This document shows positions 15,289 to 22,008 of a stretch of DNA of 23,130 bases, in pieces. How positions within the stretch are numbered: the stretch's first letter is position 1; every line of letters begins with the position of its first letter. The notes beneath the pieces were generated by a model. That model did no database searches, was not told where the DNA came from, and was given only the letters and a program-made list of their open reading frames with translations. A program made the translations under genes and the position numbers. The stretch is from a bacterium (GTDB lineage: Bacteria; Patescibacteriota; Saccharimonadia; Saccharimonadales; UBA4665). The DNA lies in contig JAKPIL010000083.1 in the NCBI GenBank assembly GCA_029549845.1, forward strand, positions 1 through 23,130, written 5' to 3'.

Positions 15289-15332
15289 CGTGTTGTGTTG
15301 GATTATCGTTTATCCTGTCGCGAAGATGTGCT

Positions 15333-15338
15333 TATAAT
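15333..15338 (+). promoter_or_regulatory. xseA operon -10 box
   Basis: Perfect TATAAT. It ends six bases before ATG 15345 (a seven-codon frame) and 23 bases before the xseA ATG at 15362. No clear -35 was found. Confidence 0.55.
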
Positions 15339-15344
15339 GGTGAC

Positions 15345-15368
15345 ATGATAATTGGTAATACATGGTGA
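15345..15368 (+). CDS. Possible leaderless seven-codon leader peptide ahead of xseA
   Basis: ATG six bases after TATAAT opens a frame encoding MIIGNTW and stops with TGA at 15366-15368, overlapping the xseA ATG (15362-15364) in another frame. The position matches other predicted leaderless starts in this window, and xseA itself lacks a Shine-Dalgarno. Ribosomes might therefore load on the mini-frame and reinitiate at xseA. No conservation data are available, and a chance frame of this size is quite possible. Confidence 0.3.
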   Translation: MIIGNTW

Positions 15369-16510
15369 CACGTGACAGGGAAATAGTTAATCCTGCTTTT
15401 TCAGTGAGCGACTTTGTGGCGGCGCTGAACCAGACGCTGGAGTTCGCCTATCCGTACGTGGAAGTACAGGGCGAGCTGAGTAATTTTCGGGTGAGCAAGA
15501 ACCGGTGGGTGTACTTTGACCTGAAGGACGAGGCAGCTTCGCTGAAGTGTTTCGCGACGGTGTATGCGCTACCCGGGCCACTCGAAGATGGCATGGTGGT
15601 GCGTGTGGTGGGGTCACCTCGGTTGCACCCTTTGTATAACTTTAGTTTTCAGGTGCAGTCCATTGTGCCGGTGGGTGAGGGCGCGCTGCGCCGTGCGGCT
15701 GACTTGCTGGCGGCGAAGCTTGAAAAAGAAGGCTTGTTTGACCCAAGCCGGAAGCGAGCGCTGCCATACCCACCGCGGCGCGTGGCGCTCATAACGGCGG
15801 GAGACTCGGCGGCGTACGCAGACTTTATAAAGATTACCAGTGCGCGTTGGGGCGGCCTGGCCATAGACCATTACAGCGTGCTCGTGCAGGGCGAACAGGC
15901 TCCGGCAGAGATTGTGGCGGCGCTGAAGGCGGTGAATGAGGCCGACGCCGTTCCTGAGGTGGTAGTCTTGATCCGCGGAGGTGGCAGCGCCGAAGACCTG
16001 GCAGCCTGGAGTGATGAACGAGTTGTGCGGGCAGTGGCGGCAAGCCGTGTGCCGACACTGGTTGCTATAGGCCACGAGGTAGATGTGTGTCTTGCCGAGC
16101 TTGCGGCCGACATGCGCGCCAGCACACCGAGTAACGCCGCCGAACTACTGGTACCAGACAAGCGCGAGGAGCTCCGCCACTTGCGGGCATATGAGCGGCG
16201 GCTAAATGAACAGCTTGCGCAAGTCATCATGCGGCGGCGCACGGGTATGGCTATGCTCGCAGAGCGGCTCGACGAAGAGCTCATACGGCTTGCCCAGACC
16301 GCGCAGCAAAAAGCCCTGGCCGCCCGGCAGCTCCTGGCAGCCTACGACCCAAATCGTCCGCTTCGGCAGGGGTATGCACTTGTACGGGCTGGCTCTAACC
16401 TGGTAAAACAGGCGGCTCAGCTGCGGGCAGGATTTGAGATTGAGGTGGAGTTTATAGATGGAAAAGTGGCATCCCAGGTGAAACAGGTAACAATGAAGGA
16501 GAAAAAATGA
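15362..16510 (+). CDS. xseA: Exodeoxyribonuclease VII large subunit
   Basis: Catalytic subunit of ExoVII, a single-strand DNA exonuclease active in both directions. The 382 residues begin with an OB-fold (VEVQGELSNFRVSKNRWVYFDLKDE) and continue with GEGALRRAADLLAAKLEKEGLFDPSRKRALP. The nuclease signature is VVVLIRGGGSAEDLAAWSDERVVRAVAASRVPTLVAIGHEVD (split by conserved spacing) and ADMRASTPSNAAE. The C-terminal coiled coil is shorter than in E. coli XseA (456 aa), and the protein ends with the usual RQGYALV segment. The ATG is the first possible in the frame because TAA precedes it at 15356. Its TGA overlaps the xseB ATG by four bases, so the subunits are translationally coupled. Confidence 0.95.
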   Translation: MVTRDREIVNPAFSVSDFVAALNQTLEFAYPYVEVQGELSNFRVSKNRWVYFDLKDEAASLKCFATVYALPGPLEDGMVVRVVGSPRLHPLYNFSFQVQSIVPVGEGALRRAADLLAAKLEKEGLFDPSRKRALPYPPRRVALITAGDSAAYADFIKITSARWGGLAIDHYSVLVQGEQAPAEIVAALKAVNEADAVPEVVVLIRGGGSAEDLAAWSDERVVRAVAASRVPTLVAIGHEVDVCLAELAADMRASTPSNAAELLVPDKREELRHLRAYERRLNEQLAQVIMRRRTGMAMLAERLDEELIRLAQTAQQKALAARQLLAAYDPNRPLRQGYALVRAGSNLVKQAAQLRAGFEIEVEFIDGKVASQVKQVTMKEKK

Positions 16511-16710
16511 GTACTAATTTTGCACAGTTTGACTATGCGGCAAAGACCCAGGAGCTTGAAGGAATATTGGCGCATCTCCAGGCGGAAGATATCCAGCTAG
16601 ACGAAGCCCTAAAGCTGCACGAGGCGGGTAAGGTTCTCATAGGCGAAATAGAACACTACCTGAAGCACGCCGAAAACGAAGTGAAGAAACAGCTCGCGAA
16701 GGGAGCATAG
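16507..16710 (+). CDS. xseB: Exodeoxyribonuclease VII small subunit
   Basis: 67 residues, normal for XseB, the helical hairpin subunit that decorates the XseA coiled coil. The core FDYAAKTQELEGILAHLQAEDIQLDEALKLHEAGKVLIGEIEHYL matches the family pattern (LE.IL..LE....LDEAL..YE.G). AAGGAG lies about five bases upstream, within the xseA 3' end, and the start overlaps the xseA stop (ATGA). The next gene starts at the base after its TAG, so the operon continues. Confidence 0.94.
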   Translation: MSTNFAQFDYAAKTQELEGILAHLQAEDIQLDEALKLHEAGKVLIGEIEHYLKHAENEVKKQLAKGA

Positions 16711-17190
16711 ATGGAACTGCTACTGGGCGTGCTGGCTGGGCTGGTGCTTGCATTTGGGCTTGTGCTGTTTGTGGGTGCGCCGTATTTGCCAACGCTCCGG
16801 CCACAGGTCGAGACTGCGTTTGAGCTCCTTGCGCTCAAGCCAGGCCAGACCGTGCTAGAGCTTGGTTGTGGTGACGGCAAGGTGCTGCTGGCGGCCGCGC
16901 AGGCGGGCTACAAGGCAGTTGGGATAGAGCTCAATCCTATTCTAGCGTTCATTTCATGGCTACGGACGGTGCGCTACCGCAAGCAAGTGCGCGTAGTGTG
17001 GGGTAATTACTGGCGCATGCGGTGGCCAGAAGCAGACGGCGTATTTGTATTTTTACTCGATTCATTTATGCCAAAGCTCGACACGCACATGCAGCAGTAT
17101 AAAAAACCGCTTGCGAGTGTGGCGTTTCAGGTGCCGGGTAGGCGAGCCGATGCGGAAAAAAATGGCGTATTTCTATACAACTACCGTTGA
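16711..17190 (+). CDS. Membrane-anchored class I methyltransferase, FAM173/ATPSCKMT-like
   Basis: A 159-residue SAM methyltransferase with an N-terminal TM segment (LLLGVLAGLVLAFGLVLFVGAP, residues 3-24), then YLPTLRPQVETAFELLALKPG and motif I VLELGCGDGKVLLAAAQAG, AVGIELNP, ISWLRTVRYR and VVWGNYW. The combination of hydrophobic anchor, P-x-x-P-T segment, GCGDG and GIELNP with aromatic residues after it resembles the eukaryotic FAM173 family (ATP synthase c-subunit lysine methyltransferase) and its bacterial relatives. The substrate could therefore be a lysine of a membrane protein, but this is inference from memory of the family. It follows xseB with no gap, so it is expressed in the xseAB operon. 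It is shorter than typical methyltransferases and ends at FLYNYR. Confidence 0.75.
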   Translation: MELLLGVLAGLVLAFGLVLFVGAPYLPTLRPQVETAFELLALKPGQTVLELGCGDGKVLLAAAQAGYKAVGIELNPILAFISWLRTVRYRKQVRVVWGNYWRMRWPEADGVFVFLLDSFMPKLDTHMQQYKKPLASVAFQVPGRRADAEKNGVFLYNYR

Positions 17191-17194
17191 CCAC

Positions 17195-17224
17195 TTGCAC
17201 CGAAGCAGTGTAGTGCGCTACCAT
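17195..17224 (+). promoter_or_regulatory. Promoter of the membrane-anchored protein gene
   Basis: TTGCAC (17195-17200), 18 bases, TACCAT (17219-17224), then seven bases to ATG 17232. The 16-mer TACCATGAGCAGTATG from the -10 to the start is identical to the one at the response-regulator gene (9031-9046). Confidence 0.4.
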
Positions 17225-17231
17225 GAGCAGT

Positions 17232-17891
17232 ATGAAACACATGGGTGAGGAACGAGGCTCGGTCGCAACGGTGGTGACTATGGTGCTGCTGGGCGTTTTC
17301 TTGCTGGGTGCGCTTGGGTTTGGCGGCTGGGCTTTTATGAGCCGCCAAGACTACAAAAGCAACGTCGACGCCAAGATAAAAACCGCGGTTGCAGCAAATG
17401 CCAAGGTCGTGCAAGCGCAAGACGCGGCAGATTACGCAGAGGCAGCCAAGAACCCACTCAAAACGTATACGGGACCAGAGGCGTACGGGAGTGTGTCGTT
17501 GCAGTATCCAAAAACATGGAGTGGCTATGTAGTGACGGCGTCGGGCCAACCGCTGGATGCGTACTTTAACCCAGATGTTGTGCCTTCGGTCGGTGACCAG
17601 AAGTCCGTGTTTGCACTGCGAGTACAGGTGGCGGCTACCTCATACAGTCAGACGCTCGTGCAGTATCAGAGCCTACAAAAGCAGGGGAAGGTGACGGTTA
17701 CGCCATTTGCATTACCAAAAGTTCCCGGGACGGTCGGTGTGCGGGTAGACGGGCAAATCACGTCGACAAAACAGGGGAGTATAGTCATCTTGCCCGTGCG
17801 AGATAAAACGCTGAAACTATGGATCGAATCGAACGAGTTTGCGGCAGACTTTAACAATATTATCCTGCCAAACGCTAGCTTCTCGCCATAA
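17232..17891 (+). CDS. Uncharacterised membrane-anchored extracytoplasmic protein
   Basis: A 219-residue protein (222 from ATG 17223). A short charged cytoplasmic start (KHMGEERGSVATVV) leads into one TM helix, TMVLLGVFLLGALGFGGWAF, at about residues 17-36. A helical Ala/Lys linker follows (VDAKIKTAVAANAKVVQAQDAADYAEAAK, split by no motif), then a beta-rich outer domain. That domain contains VSLQYPKTWSGYVV, like PsbP- or lipoprotein-type folds seen in many small surface proteins, and VRVDGQITSTKQG. There are no Cys residues or catalytic motif. It likely projects outside the cytoplasmic membrane. The start choice between 17223 and 17232 rests on the -10 spacing. Confidence 0.7.
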   Translation: MKHMGEERGSVATVVTMVLLGVFLLGALGFGGWAFMSRQDYKSNVDAKIKTAVAANAKVVQAQDAADYAEAAKNPLKTYTGPEAYGSVSLQYPKTWSGYVVTASGQPLDAYFNPDVVPSVGDQKSVFALRVQVAATSYSQTLVQYQSLQKQGKVTVTPFALPKVPGTVGVRVDGQITSTKQGSIVILPVRDKTLKLWIESNEFAADFNNIILPNASFSP

Positions 17892-17923
17892 TTTTCACAA
17901 TATGCACGCACGAGAGCCTCGTC

Positions 17924-17929
17924 TATACT
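17924..17929 (+). promoter_or_regulatory. -10 box before the pseudo-kinase/pseudo-receiver/recO operon
   Basis: TATACT followed by a leader of about 40 nt carrying GGAGAGGG. An ACGAG-AGC-CTCGT hairpin (17910-17922) sits immediately upstream, where a -35 would lie; no good -35 is seen. Confidence 0.4.
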
Positions 17930-17976
17930 AGGGTGAGGTATTACATAGTGTAGCCGTGGTTTGGAGAGGGTAGAGC

Positions 17977-18705
17977 GTGCAGCGGAGTCAAGGGGTGAAA
18001 TTTAACGAACAAGAGCAGCTTTTTATAAGCGTAGCCGACGGCGTTAATAACACCTTGCTGCAACTCGCTATGTTGAGCGAACAGGCTCAGGCACTGCCGG
18101 CCGCGGATCGCCCAGAACAGTGGCGGGCAGTGAATGATGTTGCCCGGAGCTCCCTACAACTCCTCGAAGGATATACACTGGCGATGCGGTTGCAGGGTGG
18201 AACGGCTACGCCAGAGCTTGAGCCTTTGGCACTTTCGAGCTTGCTGTATGACACCATGCAGCAGCTTGGCCCGTATGCGAAACAGTTGGCGGTGCCGCTT
18301 GAACTTGAGCTGCCAGGAAAGCTGCAGCCGGTTATGTGCGACAAGGCCATTTTGCAGTCTGCCTTGCTGAGTCTTGGCCAGGTATTCATTGCGGCGCACT
18401 CCCAGGCAGATGACGCGCCAGGTCAGCCACTGCGCCTGAGTGCGCACCGCGGGCGGTATGGAATCGTCACGGGTTGGTATAGTAACGGTTTGCAGCTGAC
18501 TGCGTCGGCATTGCTGCGGGCGCGCAAGCTCGGCGGCTGGGCGCAACAGCCGTATGGTGAGCTCGTGAGTGGTCCGGCGAGTGGGGTGTTTATAGCCGAA
18601 GGATTGCTATCGGCAGTGGCAGGCACACTACACGTTGCCCGATATCATAATGCGACTGGCCTCGCCACAACGCTTCCGGCGTGTCGGCAGCTCCAGCTGG
18701 TATAA
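17977..18705 (+). CDS. Degenerate histidine-kinase-like protein (pseudo-kinase)
   Basis: A 242-residue soluble protein with the layout of a histidine-kinase core but no catalytic residues. A DHp-like helical pair (about 12-75) has ISVADGVNNTLLQLAML where SHELRTPL would be, so no phospho-acceptor His. The ATPase-like part has VMCDKAILQSALLSLGQVF in place of the N box, lacking its Asn. There is no DxGxG G1 box, and ELVSGPASGVFIAEGLLSAVAGTL stands where GGtGLGLai would be. It therefore probably neither binds ATP nor transfers phosphate and may work as a docking partner. GTG 17977 follows GGAGAGGG by six bases. It is three bases upstream of a degenerate receiver gene, then recO, as one operon. 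The family call rests on alignment by eye. Confidence 0.65.
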   Translation: MQRSQGVKFNEQEQLFISVADGVNNTLLQLAMLSEQAQALPAADRPEQWRAVNDVARSSLQLLEGYTLAMRLQGGTATPELEPLALSSLLYDTMQQLGPYAKQLAVPLELELPGKLQPVMCDKAILQSALLSLGQVFIAAHSQADDAPGQPLRLSAHRGRYGIVTGWYSNGLQLTASALLRARKLGGWAQQPYGELVSGPASGVFIAEGLLSAVAGTLHVARYHNATGLATTLPACRQLQLV

Positions 18706-18708
18706 CAC

Positions 18709-19089
18709 ATGCACATACTCCTCATAGAACCAGACCGTATTCTCAGAGAACAGTACGAAAAAGCTCTGACTGCAGCCGGCCACACGGTAGACCACGCGGC
18801 GACTGCCCAGGCGGCCGTACGAGCGGCCGATGCGGCGGTGCCAGATGTGGTTGTGCTAGCGATGGATATGGCTCGGCATAACGGTGTGGAGTTTTTATAC
18901 GAATTTAAGAGTTACGCAGAGTGGCAAGCCGTGCCGGTGGTGCTGCTTGTTGCTCGCCTCAACCATGAGCTTGCCGGCCATGACCAGCTTCGGAATCAAC
19001 TTGGTGTTGCTGCAGTGCTCGTAAAGTCTGAGCTCACACTCGCTGCGCTGTGCAGCGCCGTGCTCGAAGCACGAAAAGATGCGGCATGA
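18709..19089 (+). CDS. Degenerate receiver-domain protein (pseudo-response regulator)
   Basis: A 126-residue CheY-like fold. HILLIEPDRILREQYEKAL, the VPDVVVLAMDMARHNGVEFL strand-loop, VPVVLLVARLNHE and GVAAVLVKSEL align with a receiver, but key residues are changed. The phosphoacceptor position is A51 (AMD instead of a D directly after VVVL), the acidic pair is E7-P8-D9, the conserved Thr/Ser is V81, and only K106 remains. Canonical phosphorylation is unlikely, although D53 lies two residues off. The KS after the lysine also occurs in the intact receiver at 9044. It follows the pseudo-kinase by three bases and overlaps recO by four (ATGA), so all three proteins are co-expressed. Confidence 0.8.
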   Translation: MHILLIEPDRILREQYEKALTAAGHTVDHAATAQAAVRAADAAVPDVVVLAMDMARHNGVEFLYEFKSYAEWQAVPVVLLVARLNHELAGHDQLRNQLGVAAVLVKSELTLAALCSAVLEARKDAA

Positions 19090-19778
19090 ACCAACAGCGT
19101 ACCACGGCTATTGTGCTCACGCGGGTTGACTACGGTGAGGCCGATAGGATTGTCACGGTGCTCACGCCCGATGCGGGCAAACTCAGCCTCATAGCCAAGG
19201 GCGTACGAAGGGTAAAAAGCAAGCTGGCGGGCGGCATAGAACTGTTTAGTACCAGTGAAATTACGTACATACCTGGGCGGGGTAGCGTGAGTACGCTGGT
19301 GTCGTCGCGGCTGGTTCGCCACTATGGGCGAATTGTGCAAGATATAGACCGCACCATGCTGGGCTATGAGCTTATGAAACTACTGCACAAAGTGACCGAG
19401 GATGAGCCGGAGCGCGACTACTACGAGCTGCTAGAACAGACGTTTTTCGTCCTGGATGACCAAAACGTATCTGTTGATTTCATCCGGGCGTGGTTTAGCG
19501 CGCAGCTGCTCCGGCTGGCCGGCCACACGCCAAACTTGCAAACTGACACTACCGGCACGAAGCTCGATGCTGCAAAACGCTACGAATTTGACTACGACGC
19601 AACGGCGTTCACGGCCCGTGATGACGGTGTTTTTGGTGCCACAGAAATCAAATACCTACGGCTCCTGTTTAGTACAAACCAGGTTGGAGCAATCGCACAT
19701 GTGCAGGGAAGTGACCGCCTTGCGCTGTTTTGCGTGCCCGTCATCCAAACCCTCCGCCAGCTGCATTTGCGTATATAG
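19086..19778 (+). CDS. recO: DNA repair protein RecO
   Basis: Recombination mediator that, with RecR, loads RecA onto SSB-coated single strands in the RecF(O)R pathway. The 230 residues have the N-terminal OB-fold with TTAIVLTRVDYGEADRIVTV, LTPDAGKLSLIAKGVRR and KLAGGIELFSTSEITYIPG, followed by the helical domain (YYELLEQTFFVLDD) and a C-terminal stretch RYEFDYDATAF. The CxxC zinc finger present in many RecO proteins is missing; GHTPNLQTDTTGTKLD occupies its place, as in E. coli-type RecO. I choose ATG 19086, which overlaps the previous stop (ATGA); upstream codons to 19050 belong to the receiver gene in another frame. It sits in an operon with the two degenerate signalling proteins. Confidence 0.9.
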   Translation: MNQQRTTAIVLTRVDYGEADRIVTVLTPDAGKLSLIAKGVRRVKSKLAGGIELFSTSEITYIPGRGSVSTLVSSRLVRHYGRIVQDIDRTMLGYELMKLLHKVTEDEPERDYYELLEQTFFVLDDQNVSVDFIRAWFSAQLLRLAGHTPNLQTDTTGTKLDAAKRYEFDYDATAFTARDDGVFGATEIKYLRLLFSTNQVGAIAHVQGSDRLALFCVPVIQTLRQLHLRI

Positions 19779-19923
19779 CCTCCGCGCGTACCCACTCATA
19801 CCCCAATGTGTATCGTCCGTACCTTTACCTGCGCATATAAATTCGGCCAATTACGCACATTCTCGCTTGCACTACCACATACACCATTACGCACACTCCA
19901 GCCCAAAACCGCCATCCCAAACG

Positions 19924-19968
19924 CCTTCAGCCTAAACACCTTCAGTCTAAGCACCTTCAGTCTAAGCA
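19924..19968 (+). repeat. Three tandem 15-mers in the recO-PaaX intergenic region
   Basis: CCTTCAGCCTAAACA followed by two identical CCTTCAGTCTAAGCA units. The surrounding 19779-19983 stretch is pyrimidine/A-rich, holds no recognisable gene and contains no T-tract terminator. Confidence 0.85.
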
Positions 19969-19983
19969 CTGCCTCTCACATCA

Positions 19984-20020
19984 TTCTCTTAGATTATGCT
20001 ATAGCATGAGTTAAGAAAAT
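19984..20020 (+). repeat. Inverted repeat, left arm, over the 3' end of the PaaX-like gene
   Basis: This 37-bp arm is the reverse complement of 20594-20630 with a single mismatch. It contains a 30-bp dyad: TCTTA (19987-19991), the perfect palindrome ATGCTATAGCAT (19996-20007) and TAAGA (20012-20016). It includes the stop codon of the gene (20011-20013). Confidence 0.93.
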
Positions 20021-20595
20021 TTGGTGTGAGGATACTTTTTCTGGAAGCGTTTGATGAGTGGGGCGGCATTATCGAGATTTGTTGCCTCGAAGTATGTCAC
20101 GTAGCTATCCACGTCATAGTTCGCGGCAATTGCTGCAATGTCTTTTCGACAGGGAAAGGGGGTGATCCAGGTACTTTTTTGGAGTTGGAAGCAGCCGTAC
20201 GCTCGCAACTTTTCAGTCAGGGCGTTACGGGCAGCCTTGCGCGCTTCGGGTATATCATATATGACAATCCGCCACTGTTTATCCCAGGCATTTTGTGGCT
20301 CGACTGTGAGCGAATCAAACTCAATCTGCAGCAGGCGGTCCTTGGCCTTTTGGGTAAGTTGCAGGCCGTGCTCATACTCGCCGGCGAGGTAACCATGCGC
20401 CTTCATGCCATATATGACACGCTGTAGCTCACGCTCTTTTTCGCGCTGGTCAAGATGTTTCCAAAACTTTCGCAGGGGCTTATCGAGTGCAATGAGTAGG
20501 TTTGGCGCTAGCAGACCTCCGGCCAGGGCAGTGCCCGTGACCCCAAAAAGGAGTATCTCGTCTATGATTTTGCTGGTTGTCGGGTTTCTACTCAT
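20011..20595 (-). CDS. PaaX-type regulator with Cas2-like C-terminal domain
   Basis: A 194-residue protein. The N-terminal half (about 40-95) looks like a winged helix (RELQRVIYGMKAHGYLAG...LQLTQKAKDRL), preceded by a hydrophobic, Gly-rich stretch FGVTGTALAGGLLAPNLLIA (about 17-36) that may be membrane-associated. The C-terminal part begins WRIVIYDIPEARKAARNALT and KLRAYGCFQLQKSTWI, the ferredoxin-like Cas2/PaaX pattern including the YD of Cas2. No other cas gene is near, so a transcriptional role (COG3327-like) is more likely than spacer acquisition. Its start overlaps one arm and its stop the other arm of a 37-bp inverted repeat that contains a dyad-symmetric operator-like core. That core also supplies an extended -10 (TGC-TATAGC) 13 bases from the ATG, suggesting autorepression. 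Confidence 0.78.
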   Translation of the reverse strand: MSRNPTTSKIIDEILLFGVTGTALAGGLLAPNLLIALDKPLRKFWKHLDQREKERELQRVIYGMKAHGYLAGEYEHGLQLTQKAKDRLLQIEFDSLTVEPQNAWDKQWRIVIYDIPEARKAARNALTEKLRAYGCFQLQKSTWITPFPCRKDIAAIAANYDVDSYVTYFEATNLDNAAPLIKRFQKKYPHTKFS

Positions 20596-20630
20596 TCTCT
20601 TAACTCATGCTATAGCATAATCTAAGAGAA
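20594..20630 (-). repeat. Inverted repeat, right arm, over the start and promoter of the PaaX-like gene
   Basis: Matching arm of 19984-20020 (36 of 37 bases). The core ATGCTATAGCAT (20606-20617) is a perfect palindrome within a 30-bp dyad. On the minus strand it includes TGC-TATAGC as a candidate extended -10 for the PaaX-like gene. The plus-strand neighbour glyS begins 42 bp away, so a protein bound here could affect both genes. Confidence 0.93.
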
Positions 20631-20636
20631 CGCCAG

Positions 20637-20665
20637 TGGATTTTAGGGGGTGGCACGTGTATGAT
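20637..20665 (+). promoter_or_regulatory. glyS promoter
   Basis: TGGATT (20637-20642), 17 bases, TATGAT (20660-20665), then six bases to ATG 20672. A leaderless transcript is predicted. The -35 lies seven bases from the operator-like arm at 20594-20630. Confidence 0.55.
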
Positions 20666-20671
20666 GTGGGT

Positions 20672-22006
20672 ATGATTGAGCAAAAAACTGGTGCGGAAAA
20701 TGGTGTGAAACTAGAAGATATTGTCAGCCTGTGCAAGCGGCGCGGGTTTATATTCCCAGGCAGTGATGTCTATGGTGGTCTGGCTGGTACGTGGGATTAT
20801 GGGCCATATGGCGTTGCCCTGAAGCGTAATGTCATGAACCTGTGGTGGAAGATGTTTGTCACCGAGCGTGATGACATGTACGGCGTAGACGCGGCCATAC
20901 TCATGAACCAAAAGGTCTGGCAGGCCAGTGGGCACGTCGATACATTTACCGATCCACTCGTAGAGTGCAGCAACTGCCACGGCAGGTTCCGCGCTGATAA
21001 GCTCGAGAAGGCCGATACATGCCCGAACTGTGGCCAGAAAAATACTTTTGGCGAAGCCCGGGCATTTAACATGATGTTTAAGACCAATGTGGGGCCGGTT
21101 GACGACGAAGCGTCTATTTCGTACTTGCGGCCAGAGACGGCGCAGGGGATTTTTACGAATTTTAAAAACGTCGTAGATACCATTTATCCAGATGTACCGT
21201 TTGGGATTGGACAGCAGGGCAAGGCCTTTCGCAATGAGATCTCACCGCGCGACTTTGTGTTCCGCAGCCGCGAGTTTGAACAAATGGAAATAGAGTATTT
21301 TGTACACCCAGACGCGTGGGAAGTGAGCTTTGACCACTGGGTAGAACAGTGTAAGAAATGGTTTACCGCCCTTGGTTTGCCAGAAGGCAGCGTGCATGAA
21401 CTAGAAGTGGCCGAGGCCGACCGCGCGCACTACAGCAAGCGCACCATAGACTTTGAGTTTGATTACCCAATTGGCCGGGAAGAGCTGATGGGCCTGGCCT
21501 ACCGCACCGACTTTGACCTCATGAATATTCAGAACGCATCAAAAAAGAGCATGGAATATCGCCCGAAAGACGGCGGCGCAGCCTATGTGCCGCACGTCAT
21601 AGAGCCGAGCTTTGGCGTGGAGCGCGCCGTGATGGCGGTGCTATGCAGCGCTTACTGGCATGATACCGAAAACGACCGCGTGGTTTTGCGACTCCCATAC
21701 GAACTTGCTCCGGTGAAGGTGGCCGTGTGCCCGCTGGCAAGGAACAACCCGGAGCTGGTCGCCAAGGCCCGTGAAATCTACGCCATGCTCAAAAAAGAAC
21801 TGGGCGATGTGCTCTGGATAGATAGTGGTAACATCGGTAAAAACTACCGCAAAATGGACGAAATAGGCGTGCCATACTGCGTAACGGTAGACTTCGACAC
21901 GCTAGAGGGAGACACTAAAGACACCGTCACCGTCCGCTCCCGCGACACCACCGAACAAGAGCGCGTTACAACAACGGATCTGTTCACGTTAATTCATGAA
22001 GCGTAG
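20672..22006 (+). CDS. glyS: Glycyl-tRNA synthetase (alpha2 type)
   Basis: Class II synthetase charging tRNA-Gly; 444 residues, the single-chain homodimeric type rather than the GlyQ/GlyS heterotetramer. Visible features are CKRRGFIFPGSDVYGG and GTWDYGPYGVALKRN (motif 1 region), a zinc-binding pair CSNCHGRF and CPNCGQ, YLRPETAQGIF, FRNEISPRDFVFRSREFEQME (motif 2 region), and VIEPSFGVERAVMAVL (motif 3). The C-terminal anticodon-binding domain starts at LAPVKVAVCPL. I choose ATG 20672, six bases from TATGAT; an upstream GTG at 20636 would be inside the promoter. It is divergent from the PaaX-like gene, and a NYN-domain gene follows after two bases. Confidence 0.96.
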   Translation: MIEQKTGAENGVKLEDIVSLCKRRGFIFPGSDVYGGLAGTWDYGPYGVALKRNVMNLWWKMFVTERDDMYGVDAAILMNQKVWQASGHVDTFTDPLVECSNCHGRFRADKLEKADTCPNCGQKNTFGEARAFNMMFKTNVGPVDDEASISYLRPETAQGIFTNFKNVVDTIYPDVPFGIGQQGKAFRNEISPRDFVFRSREFEQMEIEYFVHPDAWEVSFDHWVEQCKKWFTALGLPEGSVHELEVAEADRAHYSKRTIDFEFDYPIGREELMGLAYRTDFDLMNIQNASKKSMEYRPKDGGAAYVPHVIEPSFGVERAVMAVLCSAYWHDTENDRVVLRLPYELAPVKVAVCPLARNNPELVAKAREIYAMLKKELGDVLWIDSGNIGKNYRKMDEIGVPYCVTVDFDTLEGDTKDTVTVRSRDTTEQERVTTTDLFTLIHEA

Positions 22007-22008
22007 CC

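Noticed and set aside
19806..20009. 67-codon open frame between recO and the PaaX-like gene
   Set aside because: It is largely made of the 15-bp tandem repeat, with no ribosome-binding site or known family.
20011..20595. Genuine CRISPR-associated Cas2
   Set aside because: No repeats, spacers or other cas genes are in the window, and the N-terminal winged-helix half points to the PaaX-type regulators.
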